Of a DNA stretch of 64,000 nucleotides, positions 15,660 through 24,902 are shown in pieces (the first letter of the stretch is position 1; each line of letters starts with the position of its first letter). Origin of the DNA: a virus; the IMG/VR virus record IMGVR_UViG_3300032085_000337, positions 1-64,000 of that record; one strand, written 5' to 3'. The notes beneath the pieces were generated by a model. It saw only the letters and a list, made by a program, of their open reading frames with translations, ran no database searches and was not told where the DNA came from. Made by a program: the position numbers and the translations under genes.

Positions 15660-18600
15660 TTATTCTCCTTGAGAAGCTTTAGCTGTAAGTTGGGAAGCTT
15701 TGGATTGTCCAGTTGCTCTCTTAACTAGGTCCGTCATGGTCTCAAGATTGACTACGGCTCTGTAAAGTTTAGTCTGGTTCTCTTCTGAGAAGCCTCCGTC
15801 TTCGATGAGGTTCATCGCATCGTTGTAAAGCTCTCTCCCTTGCTTCATTTTATCAGGTTCTCCTGTAGAAATCAAGTCCAAAGCTTTAGTAGCCCAAGTG
15901 TCAATACGTCTACGAGCATCCTTGAACTTAGCATCTTCTTTGTAGGAGATATCCTTAGCATCGTAGTGGTTCAAGACCTTCATGGGGGTAGCACCACCAA
16001 GGACAGAAGCTGCCAAACCAGTTCCTACTTCATCAAACTCACCTGCCAAGCCACGCCGTTTACTGCGGTACTCCCCAGTTTCGATAAGCTCTACGACTTT
16101 AGAGTAGATATCTACGGACTTGACGTTCCGCATAAGAACCTTGAACTCTTCGACTGCTATTTGTTTGTGTCCACCTGTGATGGTTTCAAGTGTTGCCTTG
16201 ATAGCCTTGTAAGTGTCAAAACCAATCTGGGCAGAAGGTCCACCTAGTGTGGCATACAAAGGGTCTTCTCTAAACAGCTCAGAGTATTGCTGTACGATAC
16301 CACCCATAGGAGCAATACGTGAACCAAGAGAGACATCCTCTCCTACAAGTTGAGACAGCATAAAGTCAAACAAACCAAACTTAACTGCATTGAGTGTAGC
16401 TGTTGAGTTCTCGTCCTCTGGGTCTACTCCGAAAGCAACTAGAGCAGCTGTCATCTTAGGTGAGAAGCCCATACCACGTGTACCAAACAGGACTGTGTTG
16501 ACACCCACCATTCGAGCACGTTCCGCCTTGGTCAAGTCACGACCGATAAGGATGTTGTCGACGAAGCGGTTGGTGTAAGACATCCACTGAGTAGCAAGGC
16601 CCATGATTGCGCCTTCTTGGTAAGAACCCTTCTGACCAGAAGTCATACGGAAGGAGAGTACTTGCTCTCTGTTTGCTACATACTGTAGGCCTGCCTCACT
16701 GAATACATCATCAGAGATTTTCTTAGCATTGTGCTCTACAACCGCAGTGGCTACAGAGGCAATACGTCCGAACAATTCACCCATCTTGTATGGTGTAAGA
16801 CCAAGCTCAAGAAACTCAGAAGCAGCATTCTTCTTAGGGTCAAAGGCAGTACCACTACGTTCAAGAACAGAAGTACCTACAATGTCACGGCCTGACTCAC
16901 GCATGTACTTTACAGTAGCAAGTAGCTCCTCTTTAGTCATACCCGCAAAACCATTAGCATACAAGGCGTCAATGTCTTTAGCTGCAGCCTTAGGAGTTTT
17001 ACGCATAAGCTGTGCAATGATAGGGACAGCAGCCGTTGCTTTAATACCCGCCTTAGGGGAGATAGCCATGATCTGTGCTACGTGTGATGCGTTCAAGACC
17101 AGCTGATCAGGGTTAAAAATACCCATCTTCATGTGGAAAACCATAGCACGGACACGACCAGCGGCCCCATCAAGCCAGTCCTCAGGATTAGTCTTAATGC
17201 CTTTACCTTTACCCATAAACACACCCTCGTCGTAGATGTGCTGGCCCATACGTATAAAGAAGTTATTCTCTTTATCTGTACGTTCCTCAAGGCCCATGCG
17301 GCGTTTAATCACAGTCTGTTGTTCAGCCATGTCAGCATCTACGCCCTCACTGCCCTTAATCTTGGCACGACGAAGGAAGTCATTAGGATCAGAGGGTACT
17401 GGCCCATCAAAGGTTACGTTACCCATACGACGAGCCTTATCAACCCAACCATTCACTGCAGCCTGAGTGGCTTTAGAGTGAGTGTAACGGTAGGCTGTAG
17501 ACTGGAACTGCTCAAGGATGTTGGTGATAGGGTCTTGGTTGCTTACACGGCCACCACCATACTCCATCAGGGGAGCATCACCACGTTTACGTGCTACACG
17601 GCGGGACTGGTAGTCACCTACACTCAGACCATAGCCATCAGTAATCTCTGTGTCTACCTGTTGGTCTCTCCGTTTAACCTCAAACTTGTTAGCAAAGCTT
17701 TCCTTGTGACGTTGAGACAAGTCTTTCAGGTCATCAAAGTTCTCTACTGAAGGGTTCCACTTGTTGTTACGAGAGATGATATCGTTAACACGATCAAGGT
17801 CTTCACCCGACAACTCAAGCTTAGAGATAGACTTCAAGCCTGTGGCCTTTAGGAAACCACCAATAGTCTCTTGGATGTTGTTAAGTTCACGAGCAGCTGA
17901 GGTAGCCTCTTTGCTACTGTAAGAACCTAGGAGACTGCGGAAGCCTCCCTTACCCTTCTTACCACCTGCAAACTCTACATCAAACAGAGTACCAACAAAG
18001 AAGTTAGTTGTCTCGTTGTTACGTGAGCCACCGAAGTTGTAACCAAGTACATCAGACTTCTGAGGTACACGAGCATCAGCTACGTCAGTGACGTACTCGA
18101 AGAAGTTACCATTGGCATCCTCGAAGGGTTCATCAAGCTTGTAGACGATACGATCACCTACGGCAGAACCACGTACAGAACCCTGTAGACGACTGAACAC
18201 AACAGCATCATCGGCTACCGTTACAGGTACACCGATAGTTGTATAGCCTTCACTAACGTCTACTGTCCAGCCGCCACGTTCTGTTACCTTCTTCAGGATT
18301 TCAGTAGCCTTGACATTCCAAGAACTGTTGTTGAAGTCTACCAAGGCACGGTAGGCTTTCATCTGTTGCTCAGAAGGTACTCGTCCGTTAACAGCCATGA
18401 AGTCCTGCTCAAACTTAGCAGAGCTAGGAGCACCACGTTGTGCAGCAAGATCAAGTTCTGTGTCCCCAAGAGGACTATCACGATATGATGTGATGATCTT
18501 GTTAAGCTCTTCTGACTCACCCTTAGACAGTTTAGAGATATCCTTGAAGGCTACGTCAGCCTCCTTGGATACACGAGCAACAAGACCCTCTGCAGCATTT

Positions 18601-20114
18601 AGCATAAACCCAAGGCGGGGGCCAAGGGCAGTCTGACCAGCTGAGAAGAGAGAAGCAGCAGACCGTTTAAGGAAACCTTCTTCTACGTTTACATCCTCAA
18701 TCTCTGTAGCAAGACGACTTGTATCAACACGTTCACTGTACTCAAGATACCAGCCACGTTTATCCTCATCTACACCAAAGGCTTTAGTACGATCTGAGTT
18801 AAGACGTACTGCTTTGTAACGAGGGTCATCCTTGACAGCCTTCATTGCAGCTGCTTTTGTTGTGAAGGGTTTACCTGTGTCTGCCTTACCAAGAAGGGCA
18901 GTGTATATGTAGTTGTCTGAACCCTCGGCACGACGACGAGACACCTTAACAAAGGCGTTAGTTGACTGAGCAACAAGACGATCAGCTACTTCTGTTGTAG
19001 CCTCCGCCAATGATTTAGTTGTGAATGTTTTACCAGCAAAGGGTGAAGACAACATCTCTGCCATCTTCTCAAAGAGCATTGATCTCTTTGTACCTTCTGT
19101 TACAACAGCTGCGCTGGGCGTGTTGACAGAGGGCTTAGGGTCCATAGTGGATGGGCCTGCTTTGTAGGCAACGGCTGGAGAGGGTCTTGCAGAGTTAAGT
19201 TGCTTAACGGTAGCCTTACCCCCTTCAGCTATCCCCTTCGTGGCTGTAACGGCTTCTGAGACAGTCTTAGAGGCAAGCAGATCGGAGACTGCGGAACGAG
19301 TACCAGTAGCAGCCTTCTTAACACCAGCTGAGGCAAGACGACCTACAGTCTTTGTACCACCAAGAGTAGCAATGTCAGCAAGGGCTAGGAGTTGGTTGAA
19401 GCCAGCATCTGTGTCAGTACCAAAGTTATCAACCAAGGCCTGTAGTTCTTTCAGGCTCTCGTACTCACGAATGTTGAAGAGACCCTTTGCTTCTGCATCT
19501 GCAATCTCTTTATCCCAGAAGGCATTGAACTCATCTTCTTCCATAAACAAGGAGTCAGCATACTTTTGTGAGAGGCTTGAATCCCTACGGATAGCCATCT
19601 CAAGTACACCTACAGTAAAGTCTCGTGCCGTGTTCAATGCACCAGCTGTCAACCACTTGAAGGTAGAAGGATCATTCTCTTCCAGACGTTTAGAGATACG
19701 GCTGCTAATCTTCTCGTAGTTGGTGAGGACACGGAGTGACTCAGGGTTCACTGTCTCATCGTCTACCATCAACATACTTGAGAAGATAAACTCCTGAGGT
19801 GCTACAGCAATAGCCTTACGTTCTACGTGCTCACGAGCAAGTCGGCCAGCCTCCTCTACGGAAACACCAGCCTCGTATAGAGTATCAAGGTAACGAGTAA
19901 GATCGGGATACTGTTTAGCAAGACCCTCATGTGTGAAGTCTTGGTTTGCCCGTGTCTCAGAGATAACCTGTGGGTCTTCATCCAGAAGATAAGCCTGAGC
20001 TTCCACAGTTTCGATCTCAAGAGGAGAGTTAGGGTCAATAGGTTTACTTTTAGATTGAGTGGTCTCTTCTTCAAGACCTCCCTCAAGCTCCTCGAAAGAT
20101 GCAATGCTATCCAT
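15660..20114 (-). CDS. Giant internal virion protein (T7 gp16-like position)
   Basis: 1484 residues, the largest gene in the window. Mostly helical with Ala/Lys/Glu-rich segments and a more hydrophobic Met/Gly/Phe-rich part around residues 1000-1200. T7 gp16 is 1318 residues. Such proteins leave the capsid at infection and form the trans-envelope channel. I see no lysozyme motif inside it, which fits the separate hydrolase gene at 12,969-13,622. Flanked by other core protein genes with 2-17 base gaps. Confidence 0.75.
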   Translation of the reverse strand: MDSIASFEELEGGLEEETTQSKSKPIDPNSPLEIETVEAQAYLLDEDPQVISETRANQDFTHEGLAKQYPDLTRYLDTLYEAGVSVEEAGRLAREHVERKAIAVAPQEFIFSSMLMVDDETVNPESLRVLTNYEKISSRISKRLEENDPSTFKWLTAGALNTARDFTVGVLEMAIRRDSSLSQKYADSLFMEEDEFNAFWDKEIADAEAKGLFNIREYESLKELQALVDNFGTDTDAGFNQLLALADIATLGGTKTVGRLASAGVKKAATGTRSAVSDLLASKTVSEAVTATKGIAEGGKATVKQLNSARPSPAVAYKAGPSTMDPKPSVNTPSAAVVTEGTKRSMLFEKMAEMLSSPFAGKTFTTKSLAEATTEVADRLVAQSTNAFVKVSRRRAEGSDNYIYTALLGKADTGKPFTTKAAAMKAVKDDPRYKAVRLNSDRTKAFGVDEDKRGWYLEYSERVDTSRLATEIEDVNVEEGFLKRSAASLFSAGQTALGPRLGFMLNAAEGLVARVSKEADVAFKDISKLSKGESEELNKIITSYRDSPLGDTELDLAAQRGAPSSAKFEQDFMAVNGRVPSEQQMKAYRALVDFNNSSWNVKATEILKKVTERGGWTVDVSEGYTTIGVPVTVADDAVVFSRLQGSVRGSAVGDRIVYKLDEPFEDANGNFFEYVTDVADARVPQKSDVLGYNFGGSRNNETTNFFVGTLFDVEFAGGKKGKGGFRSLLGSYSSKEATSAARELNNIQETIGGFLKATGLKSISKLELSGEDLDRVNDIISRNNKWNPSVENFDDLKDLSQRHKESFANKFEVKRRDQQVDTEITDGYGLSVGDYQSRRVARKRGDAPLMEYGGGRVSNQDPITNILEQFQSTAYRYTHSKATQAAVNGWVDKARRMGNVTFDGPVPSDPNDFLRRAKIKGSEGVDADMAEQQTVIKRRMGLEERTDKENNFFIRMGQHIYDEGVFMGKGKGIKTNPEDWLDGAAGRVRAMVFHMKMGIFNPDQLVLNASHVAQIMAISPKAGIKATAAVPIIAQLMRKTPKAAAKDIDALYANGFAGMTKEELLATVKYMRESGRDIVGTSVLERSGTAFDPKKNAASEFLELGLTPYKMGELFGRIASVATAVVEHNAKKISDDVFSEAGLQYVANREQVLSFRMTSGQKGSYQEGAIMGLATQWMSYTNRFVDNILIGRDLTKAERARMVGVNTVLFGTRGMGFSPKMTAALVAFGVDPEDENSTATLNAVKFGLFDFMLSQLVGEDVSLGSRIAPMGGIVQQYSELFREDPLYATLGGPSAQIGFDTYKAIKATLETITGGHKQIAVEEFKVLMRNVKSVDIYSKVVELIETGEYRSKRRGLAGEFDEVGTGLAASVLGGATPMKVLNHYDAKDISYKEDAKFKDARRRIDTWATKALDLISTGEPDKMKQGRELYNDAMNLIEDGGFSEENQTKLYRAVVNLETMTDLVKRATGQSKASQLTAKASQGE

Positions 20115-20131
20115 TGTTAAGCCTTAAATTA

Positions 20132-20605
20132 TTACTTGAATAAGCCGAAGTCTTCAGCGTAGCCACCGAGAGTGGGTGCATTACCCGCTGCTGAGAAACC
20201 AAGTTTAGCAATGTCGCCATATGTCTGGGCTTGCATATTGAACTTAGAGATGTTAGCAGACAGGCCACTAAGCTGTGAACCAAAACCAAGTTCTGCACCA
20301 AGTTGTGAACGACCTGCACCAGTAGCACCAGAAAGACCTGAACTCTGGGAAGTACCAGCTGCTTGAGCAGAAGCTTTTGCACGGGCAGAGGCTAGGATGT
20401 TGGAACGGATAGCAGCCCTACGTTGACGTTTTGCCTGTACTTCCTGAGCTTGTTGCTGCGCCCTAGCTGACTTACGAGCGGCTTTACCTGCGGCAATAGT
20501 ACCACCCACTCCTACAACAGCACCGACAGTTGCAACACCTGCGGTAAATGCTGCTGCCCCTGTAGCCATTGTCAACGCTGTACCAATGGCAGTAAAAATA
20601 GCCAT
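20132..20605 (-). CDS. Internal virion protein (T7 gp14-like position)
   Basis: 157 residues. A hydrophobic Gly/Ala/Thr-rich N-terminus (about 3-40) is followed by a basic helix and a Gln/Ala/Ser/Gly-rich tail. The pattern matches small podovirus core proteins that insert in the outer membrane at ejection. It sits immediately upstream of the giant core protein. Confidence 0.65.
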   Translation of the reverse strand: MAIFTAIGTALTMATGAAAFTAGVATVGAVVGVGGTIAAGKAARKSARAQQQAQEVQAKRQRRAAIRSNILASARAKASAQAAGTSQSSGLSGATGAGRSQLGAELGFGSQLSGLSANISKFNMQAQTYGDIAKLGFSAAGNAPTLGGYAEDFGLFK

Positions 20606-20606
20606 C

Positions 20607-21065
20607 TTAAAACTCCTTCATGTAATGGGTTTCCGCTTTGACGTAACCCTTTTTCTTGTATACTTTAGATAAGTCTGCTATCTCTTCCAGATATGCCATA
20701 CCGATGTACTTAGCACCTCGACCTTCTGCCCATTCCTCGTAAGTGGACATAAGACGGAAACCTGCAGATGTTTTACGGTAGTCTTTGTGTACAAACCAAG
20801 CAATCTCACTAGCCACTTTCTCAGAGGAGAAGAGGGGTTCCATTACTTGACAACAGATGTAACCAACTATCTCACCATCCGTCTCTGCTACAAAGACATT
20901 TACATCTTCCAATGGTAGAGTAGCTAGGAAAACTTCCTGTGTCTTTTTAGCATCCCAAGAGTAAGGGAGTTTGGACTCTTTGTGAAACTGTTTGAACAAC
21001 ATGAGACAGTCAAGAAGATCGCCCTCAACTGCCTCACGGATATTAATAGCTGTTGTTTTTAGCAC
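20607..21065 (-). CDS. GNAT-family acetyltransferase in the core-protein block
   Basis: 152 residues. Beta strands and the acetyl-CoA loop region (His-Lys-Asp-Tyr-Arg-Lys-Thr-Ser-Ala-Gly near 93-102) fit the GNAT fold, although the usual Arg-x-x-Gly-x-Gly is degenerate. It overlaps the tail tubular protein B gene by 23 bases and lies one base before the next core gene. GNAT proteins occur at this spot in other marine podoviruses. Substrate unknown. Confidence 0.7.
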   Translation of the reverse strand: MLKTTAINIREAVEGDLLDCLMLFKQFHKESKLPYSWDAKKTQEVFLATLPLEDVNVFVAETDGEIVGYICCQVMEPLFSSEKVASEIAWFVHKDYRKTSAGFRLMSTYEEWAEGRGAKYIGMAYLEEIADLSKVYKKKGYVKAETHYMKEF

Positions 21066-23190
21066 CGATTACCTCGTAGCCTACTAGGTGGAAGTCTTTA
21101 CCTGAGACACTCTCAAACCTAAGTTTCATTGATCTCCCTCGTCCACGTACCTTTGACTTAGTTACAACCGTGTCAGTAGGGTAGTTGATAGAAGATAGAT
21201 CATTGGGGTTTACAACAGGTACGTCCTTGAGTTTGTAGATTTCTCTCGGAGTGCTGTTACTCTTAGAAAGGTTCCACGACACAGACATCAAACAGCTAGA
21301 TGGGTTGATAAACTCATAACCTACACCACTTGCTACATACCCGTCTTCTGTTACTCGCATATAGGTTGTTACATAGGGAGCATTCTTGAATGTAGTAATG
21401 TCACCCATGAAGTCGTAACCAGCCTCAGCAAAGCTCTTGTAGTCTGCAGAACCCCAGTCAAGATATGTGTCACCTCGGAATGTAGCAAAGGTCATCTTAC
21501 CTGTCGTACCATCCCGAACAAGTAGTTTGATCTCACTGTCACCCTCAAGGTAGTCACGATACAGAGTAGCTACTACGTTGTCACTTCCGTTCACAACAAC
21601 ATCAGCACCATTAACTACTTGGGTCTCTGTGGAAGTAGAACCAAGGCCACCATAGTAAGAAGTACCAATGATGTAAGAAGTGCTAGATGCTTCATCTTCT
21701 ACACGCCAAGGATAGAAAGCCTGTAGGGCCAAGTCCATGACTAGGATGTTGTTATACTTGTAGTCAATACTCTCATCGTTATCAGGGTAGAACCAGAACA
21801 CACGTTGGTTGATCTTGTCATACTCAACAGTAACCTGAGCCTTCTTGGCGTTTGAGATGTTGTTCCACAAAGTCTGGATAGTACTGAGAGACAAGTTCTG
21901 AGCAGTTGGTGTGTTGAGGTTTTCAGACTGCTGTACTGCGTAGATACCAGTCTTGCCCCACCAGATAGGGATACCATCTGCTACAACGAAGGAGTTTTCA
22001 TTAGAAAGACCTACATCACTGATGCGAGTGATAGCATACTCAGTTGCACGGAATACGTTATCAACACCAGCAACAGCCCACACACCGTTCTCAGCAAACA
22101 CCAAGAGTGAAGCACCTAGTACGTGGAGCTTACGGATGTTGTGAGCATCAGGGATACGTACAACACCACCATCAGTGTCGAGTAGATCACTAAGTACTTC
22201 AGAGGTAGGGTCATTTACTTGGTAGCAGTTGCCTACATCTGACATACGTTCAGTCAAACGAGAGAAGTAAACCTTACCACCGTTCTTAGCTGAGTCAATG
22301 CCTGCATAGAATACACGACCAGCATACGCAGCAACAGAACGGAAACGACCTGTCTCAACTTCTGTTGTCAGTCCTGTACGGGCTTTATTGAACACATCCA
22401 AGACATAGTGACCGTTAGAGGCCAGAGATGAACCAGTGTAAATCTCTAACCAGTCGGCTTTATTGAAAGCTCCGTTAGCATTTTTACCAGAATACCAAGG
22501 GTGAGTCAGAGCAGGATAGACTATGTAAGAACCATAAGTGTTTAAAGCAGCACTACCTTTTGGACCAACCCAACCTACGTTGTACGTGTCGTATATTCTT
22601 TGGTTACTTACTGATGTGCCTTCACCGAAGTATAGACTGGTAACATCTACATCAGAACCCTGCCACTCAAAGTCTCTTTCCTTAAAGGAGATAGAGGTTG
22701 CTGTGAAGGCTTCTGTACTGGTGTTGAACTCTAGGTAGAAAGTGTTGATTGCGGGAGAAGCCACAATCAGGTAGCCATTCAAGGAAGTGACTTGAACACG
22801 TTCCTCAGAAGGAGATAGGTTGTTAGAGGCAGAGTGAGTATTAAGATCAACACTGCCTGAGTACTTGTTAGCCGACAGAGGGTCAGTAGACTTCTCATAG
22901 AAGTAGAGAATGTTGTTAACTTGTACTACAAGAAACTCAAGGTTAACCTGACCAGCTACGTTGTACCAGTCAAGTGTTTGAACCAGAGCACCCTCAGGTA
23001 CAACAACATCTGAGAGTACATGGTTGTCTTCTAGTGTGACAGCCTTACGTCTACGACGAGTACCATCACGCCCAAGAGAACAGTTAAGCTCATCAACAGA
23101 TGCGTTCTCTGGGAATGTAAGTTCAGAGGCCTCAGTGATGAGACCCTTGATAAAGGTGTTAACCGTTCTCTGGGTCAGGCTTTGTGGCAT
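21043..23190 (-). CDS. Tail tubular protein B (T7 gp12-like)
   Basis: 715 residues, beta-rich with many aromatic and Asn/Gly residues. The N-terminus (Thr-Phe-Ile-Lys-Gly-Leu-Ile-Thr-Glu and an Arg-Arg-Arg stretch about residues 46-48) is typical of podovirus nozzle proteins. It would form the tail tube tip and bind fibers. Length is near T7 gp12 (794). It overlaps the small gene before it by 32 bases. Confidence 0.85.
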   Translation of the reverse strand: MPQSLTQRTVNTFIKGLITEASELTFPENASVDELNCSLGRDGTRRRRKAVTLEDNHVLSDVVVPEGALVQTLDWYNVAGQVNLEFLVVQVNNILYFYEKSTDPLSANKYSGSVDLNTHSASNNLSPSEERVQVTSLNGYLIVASPAINTFYLEFNTSTEAFTATSISFKERDFEWQGSDVDVTSLYFGEGTSVSNQRIYDTYNVGWVGPKGSAALNTYGSYIVYPALTHPWYSGKNANGAFNKADWLEIYTGSSLASNGHYVLDVFNKARTGLTTEVETGRFRSVAAYAGRVFYAGIDSAKNGGKVYFSRLTERMSDVGNCYQVNDPTSEVLSDLLDTDGGVVRIPDAHNIRKLHVLGASLLVFAENGVWAVAGVDNVFRATEYAITRISDVGLSNENSFVVADGIPIWWGKTGIYAVQQSENLNTPTAQNLSLSTIQTLWNNISNAKKAQVTVEYDKINQRVFWFYPDNDESIDYKYNNILVMDLALQAFYPWRVEDEASSTSYIIGTSYYGGLGSTSTETQVVNGADVVVNGSDNVVATLYRDYLEGDSEIKLLVRDGTTGKMTFATFRGDTYLDWGSADYKSFAEAGYDFMGDITTFKNAPYVTTYMRVTEDGYVASGVGYEFINPSSCLMSVSWNLSKSNSTPREIYKLKDVPVVNPNDLSSINYPTDTVVTKSKVRGRGRSMKLRFESVSGKDFHLVGYEVIGAKNNSY

Positions 23191-23476
23191 TTAGTTTTTC
23201 CTTCTCAGCCTGACGTTCTTTGGCTCGGTCATTAACAGCTTTTCTAGCGGTAGGTTTCTTATGAGCTAAGTGAAGTTTAACAGCTGCTAGAGCACCTGCT
23301 GCTCCAGTCCAACTACCTTGAAGTCCTGCGGGAAGTGGAGCACCGTTCTCATACTTAACTGCGTAGAACTTAAAACCATCCTGAGGCTTATAAACAACCA
23401 AAGCCTTCTCGGTCTTGTCACTCTTCACAACATAAGTTTGACCGTCTTCACTTTTACTTACTTCAATTTCTGCCAT
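23159..23476 (-). CDS. Hypothetical virion-region protein
   Basis: 105 residues. A beta-rich first half and a Lys/Arg/Ala-rich basic helical second half. It sits between the two tail tubular protein genes and overlaps both. Not recognised; the location suggests a tail or head-tail accessory protein. Confidence 0.55.
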   Translation of the reverse strand: MAEIEVSKSEDGQTYVVKSDKTEKALVVYKPQDGFKFYAVKYENGAPLPAGLQGSWTGAAGALAAVKLHLAHKKPTARKAVNDRAKERQAEKEKLNATKPDPENG

Positions 23477-24212
23477 AGTTGTTCTTAGCTCTTCCTGTGT
23501 TTACTTTATACATATCGTTCTGAACATAGACCTTTTGTCTACGAGCAGTCTGTTCGATCTTAGGATCAGCACCTGACTTAAACAGAGACATTGCAGTAGC
23601 CTTAGCCTCTGCTAACAAGAAAGGGAACATCGTAGCATCCATGTCTGGTACAAAGGTATCAGAGAAGGAATCAAACGTAGGATACTTGACACCGTAGGCC
23701 CGTGTCTTAGCTGATGTAAGAAGAGCATCCACAGATGCGTCATACGAGTCTAGTACAATAGTGTCATCATCGAACGATGTGTAGTACATAGGCATAGCAT
23801 CTTTACGAATAAGAAGAATGCTTTCAGAACCTACGTCAGGAACCTGCTTTACATTAGAGGCTAGACTGTTTCTGTTATCTACTAGTCCCAAGAACTCGTC
23901 AGGGCTGAGGTACTTAAGTCGTCTGTACTCTACACCACCTGAAACACGAGATACGTTGTAGTCTAGAAACTCAATTTTCTTAACACGGGCAGGGAAAGAG
24001 AAGTGAGTAGGACGGGCTGAACTAGAGAAAGAAGTAAGCTTCAGAGTCTGAGAATGCTCAGGGATAAAGCGAGTAGCAATCATTGCAAAGTAAGTATTCT
24101 CTACTACTTTAGCAATCTGTTCAGCTTCATTAGAATCTACAAGACTGTTGATCTCCTCCGAATCCATGTCGGACAAGATGTTCTGAACCATTTCGAGGAG
24201 AGTCATCTTCAT
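23463..24212 (-). CDS. Tail tubular protein A / head-tail adaptor (T7 gp11-like)
   Basis: 249 residues from ATG 24,212, one base after the stop of the upstream gene; a GTG at 24,221 is also in frame. Opening Leu-Glu-Met-Val-Gln-x-Ile-Leu-Ser and the body pattern match podovirus gp11 proteins, which form the ring between portal and nozzle. Length is like T7 gp11 (196) with a small extension. It comes just before tail tubular protein B, the usual order. Confidence 0.75.
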   Translation of the reverse strand: MKMTLLEMVQNILSDMDSEEINSLVDSNEAEQIAKVVENTYFAMIATRFIPEHSQTLKLTSFSSSARPTHFSFPARVKKIEFLDYNVSRVSGGVEYRRLKYLSPDEFLGLVDNRNSLASNVKQVPDVGSESILLIRKDAMPMYYTSFDDDTIVLDSYDASVDALLTSAKTRAYGVKYPTFDSFSDTFVPDMDATMFPFLLAEAKATAMSLFKSGADPKIEQTARRQKVYVQNDMYKVNTGRAKNNYGRN

Positions 24213-24213
24213 G

Positions 24214-24786
24214 TTATGCACTCATTCCAATAATAGAGACATAGATGTTTGCGTAGTTTACATCTACGTTATCTGCATCCGCTTTAGTCTTGATCTCAAT
24301 ATAATCGTTTTGATTGAGGGTAGTAACACCTGTTACACTGATAGAACCCCAGTTCCCTGAGGAGATAGTACGAATTGCTCTTGAGCCTACAATCTCCACA
24401 CCGTTCTTAAACAATGCCCACTGGACTGCGTGACTTGCACCACCAGCCTGTGAGGATGACATAGTTACATTAATGAGACTTGTAATCTCTGTGGGGTCAT
24501 CGTATCTAAAACGAAGGTTAGGGGATGTAAGAACAGTGAAACCTTCTACATGAGAAGAAGAGACTGGGAAGGATAGGAACTTCTCAACTGTATCCGTATC
24601 AATGGTGTACGCATAAGGAGAAGTGGCAGAGAAAGAAGTAGCAGCACCTAGGTGTCTATGGATAGGTTGCCATGTACCACTACCAGAACCATTAGCAACA
24701 TATACTTCACCACTGTTAGCTGTAGCTGTACCCTTAGGTTCATGCAATGCACTACCAGTAAGAGAGGAATGTTCTACGTTAGCCAT
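24214..24786 (-). CDS. Head fiber or decoration protein, beta-sandwich
   Basis: 190 residues, rich in Ser, Thr, Gly and Asn, strongly beta. The C-terminal part (Trp-Ala-Leu-Phe-Lys-Asn-Gly-Val, then Asn-Asp-Tyr-Ile-Glu-Ile) looks like a TNF/C1q-like or head-fiber domain. It lies between the capsid and tail adaptor genes and has its own strong promoter and upstream terminator, so it can be made at a different level from the capsid. Role on the virion surface is inferred. Confidence 0.6.
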   Translation of the reverse strand: MANVEHSSLTGSALHEPKGTATANSGEVYVANGSGSGTWQPIHRHLGAATSFSATSPYAYTIDTDTVEKFLSFPVSSSHVEGFTVLTSPNLRFRYDDPTEITSLINVTMSSSQAGGASHAVQWALFKNGVEIVGSRAIRTISSGNWGSISVTGVTTLNQNDYIEIKTKADADNVDVNYANIYVSIIGMSA

Positions 24787-24823
24787 AATAATTAGTCCTT
24801 AGCAGGGGAGACTTGTTAAGACT

Positions 24824-24852
24824 ATTATACACACAGGTAAATATCTTGTCAA
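24824..24852 (-). promoter_or_regulatory. Consensus sigma70 promoter downstream of capsid gene
   Basis: Read on the minus strand: TTGACA (24,852-24,847), 17 bases, TATAAT (24,829-24,824). Both boxes are perfect. It drives the head fiber and tail genes. From 24,802 to 24,833 the sequence is identical to 35,285-35,316, the promoter of the small terminase gene. Confidence 0.9.
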
Positions 24853-24855
24853 GCA

Positions 24856-24886
24856 TAAAAGAAGAAGGAGGGAATTTCTCCCCTCC
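24856..24886 (-). terminator. Rho-independent terminator after the major capsid gene
   Basis: On the minus strand: GGAGGG (24,886-24,881), 8-base loop, CCCTCC (24,872-24,867), then TTCTTCTTTT. It follows the capsid stop by 17 bases and directly precedes the promoter at 24,852-24,824. Confidence 0.8.
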
Positions 24887-24902
24887 CCCTGTTGCAAGTT
24901 AG

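Noticed and set aside
17133-17750. 205-residue plus-strand ORF
   Set aside because: It is antisense to the giant internal virion protein, has no ribosome-binding site and no recognisable composition. Long antisense frames are common opposite Ala/Lys-rich genes.
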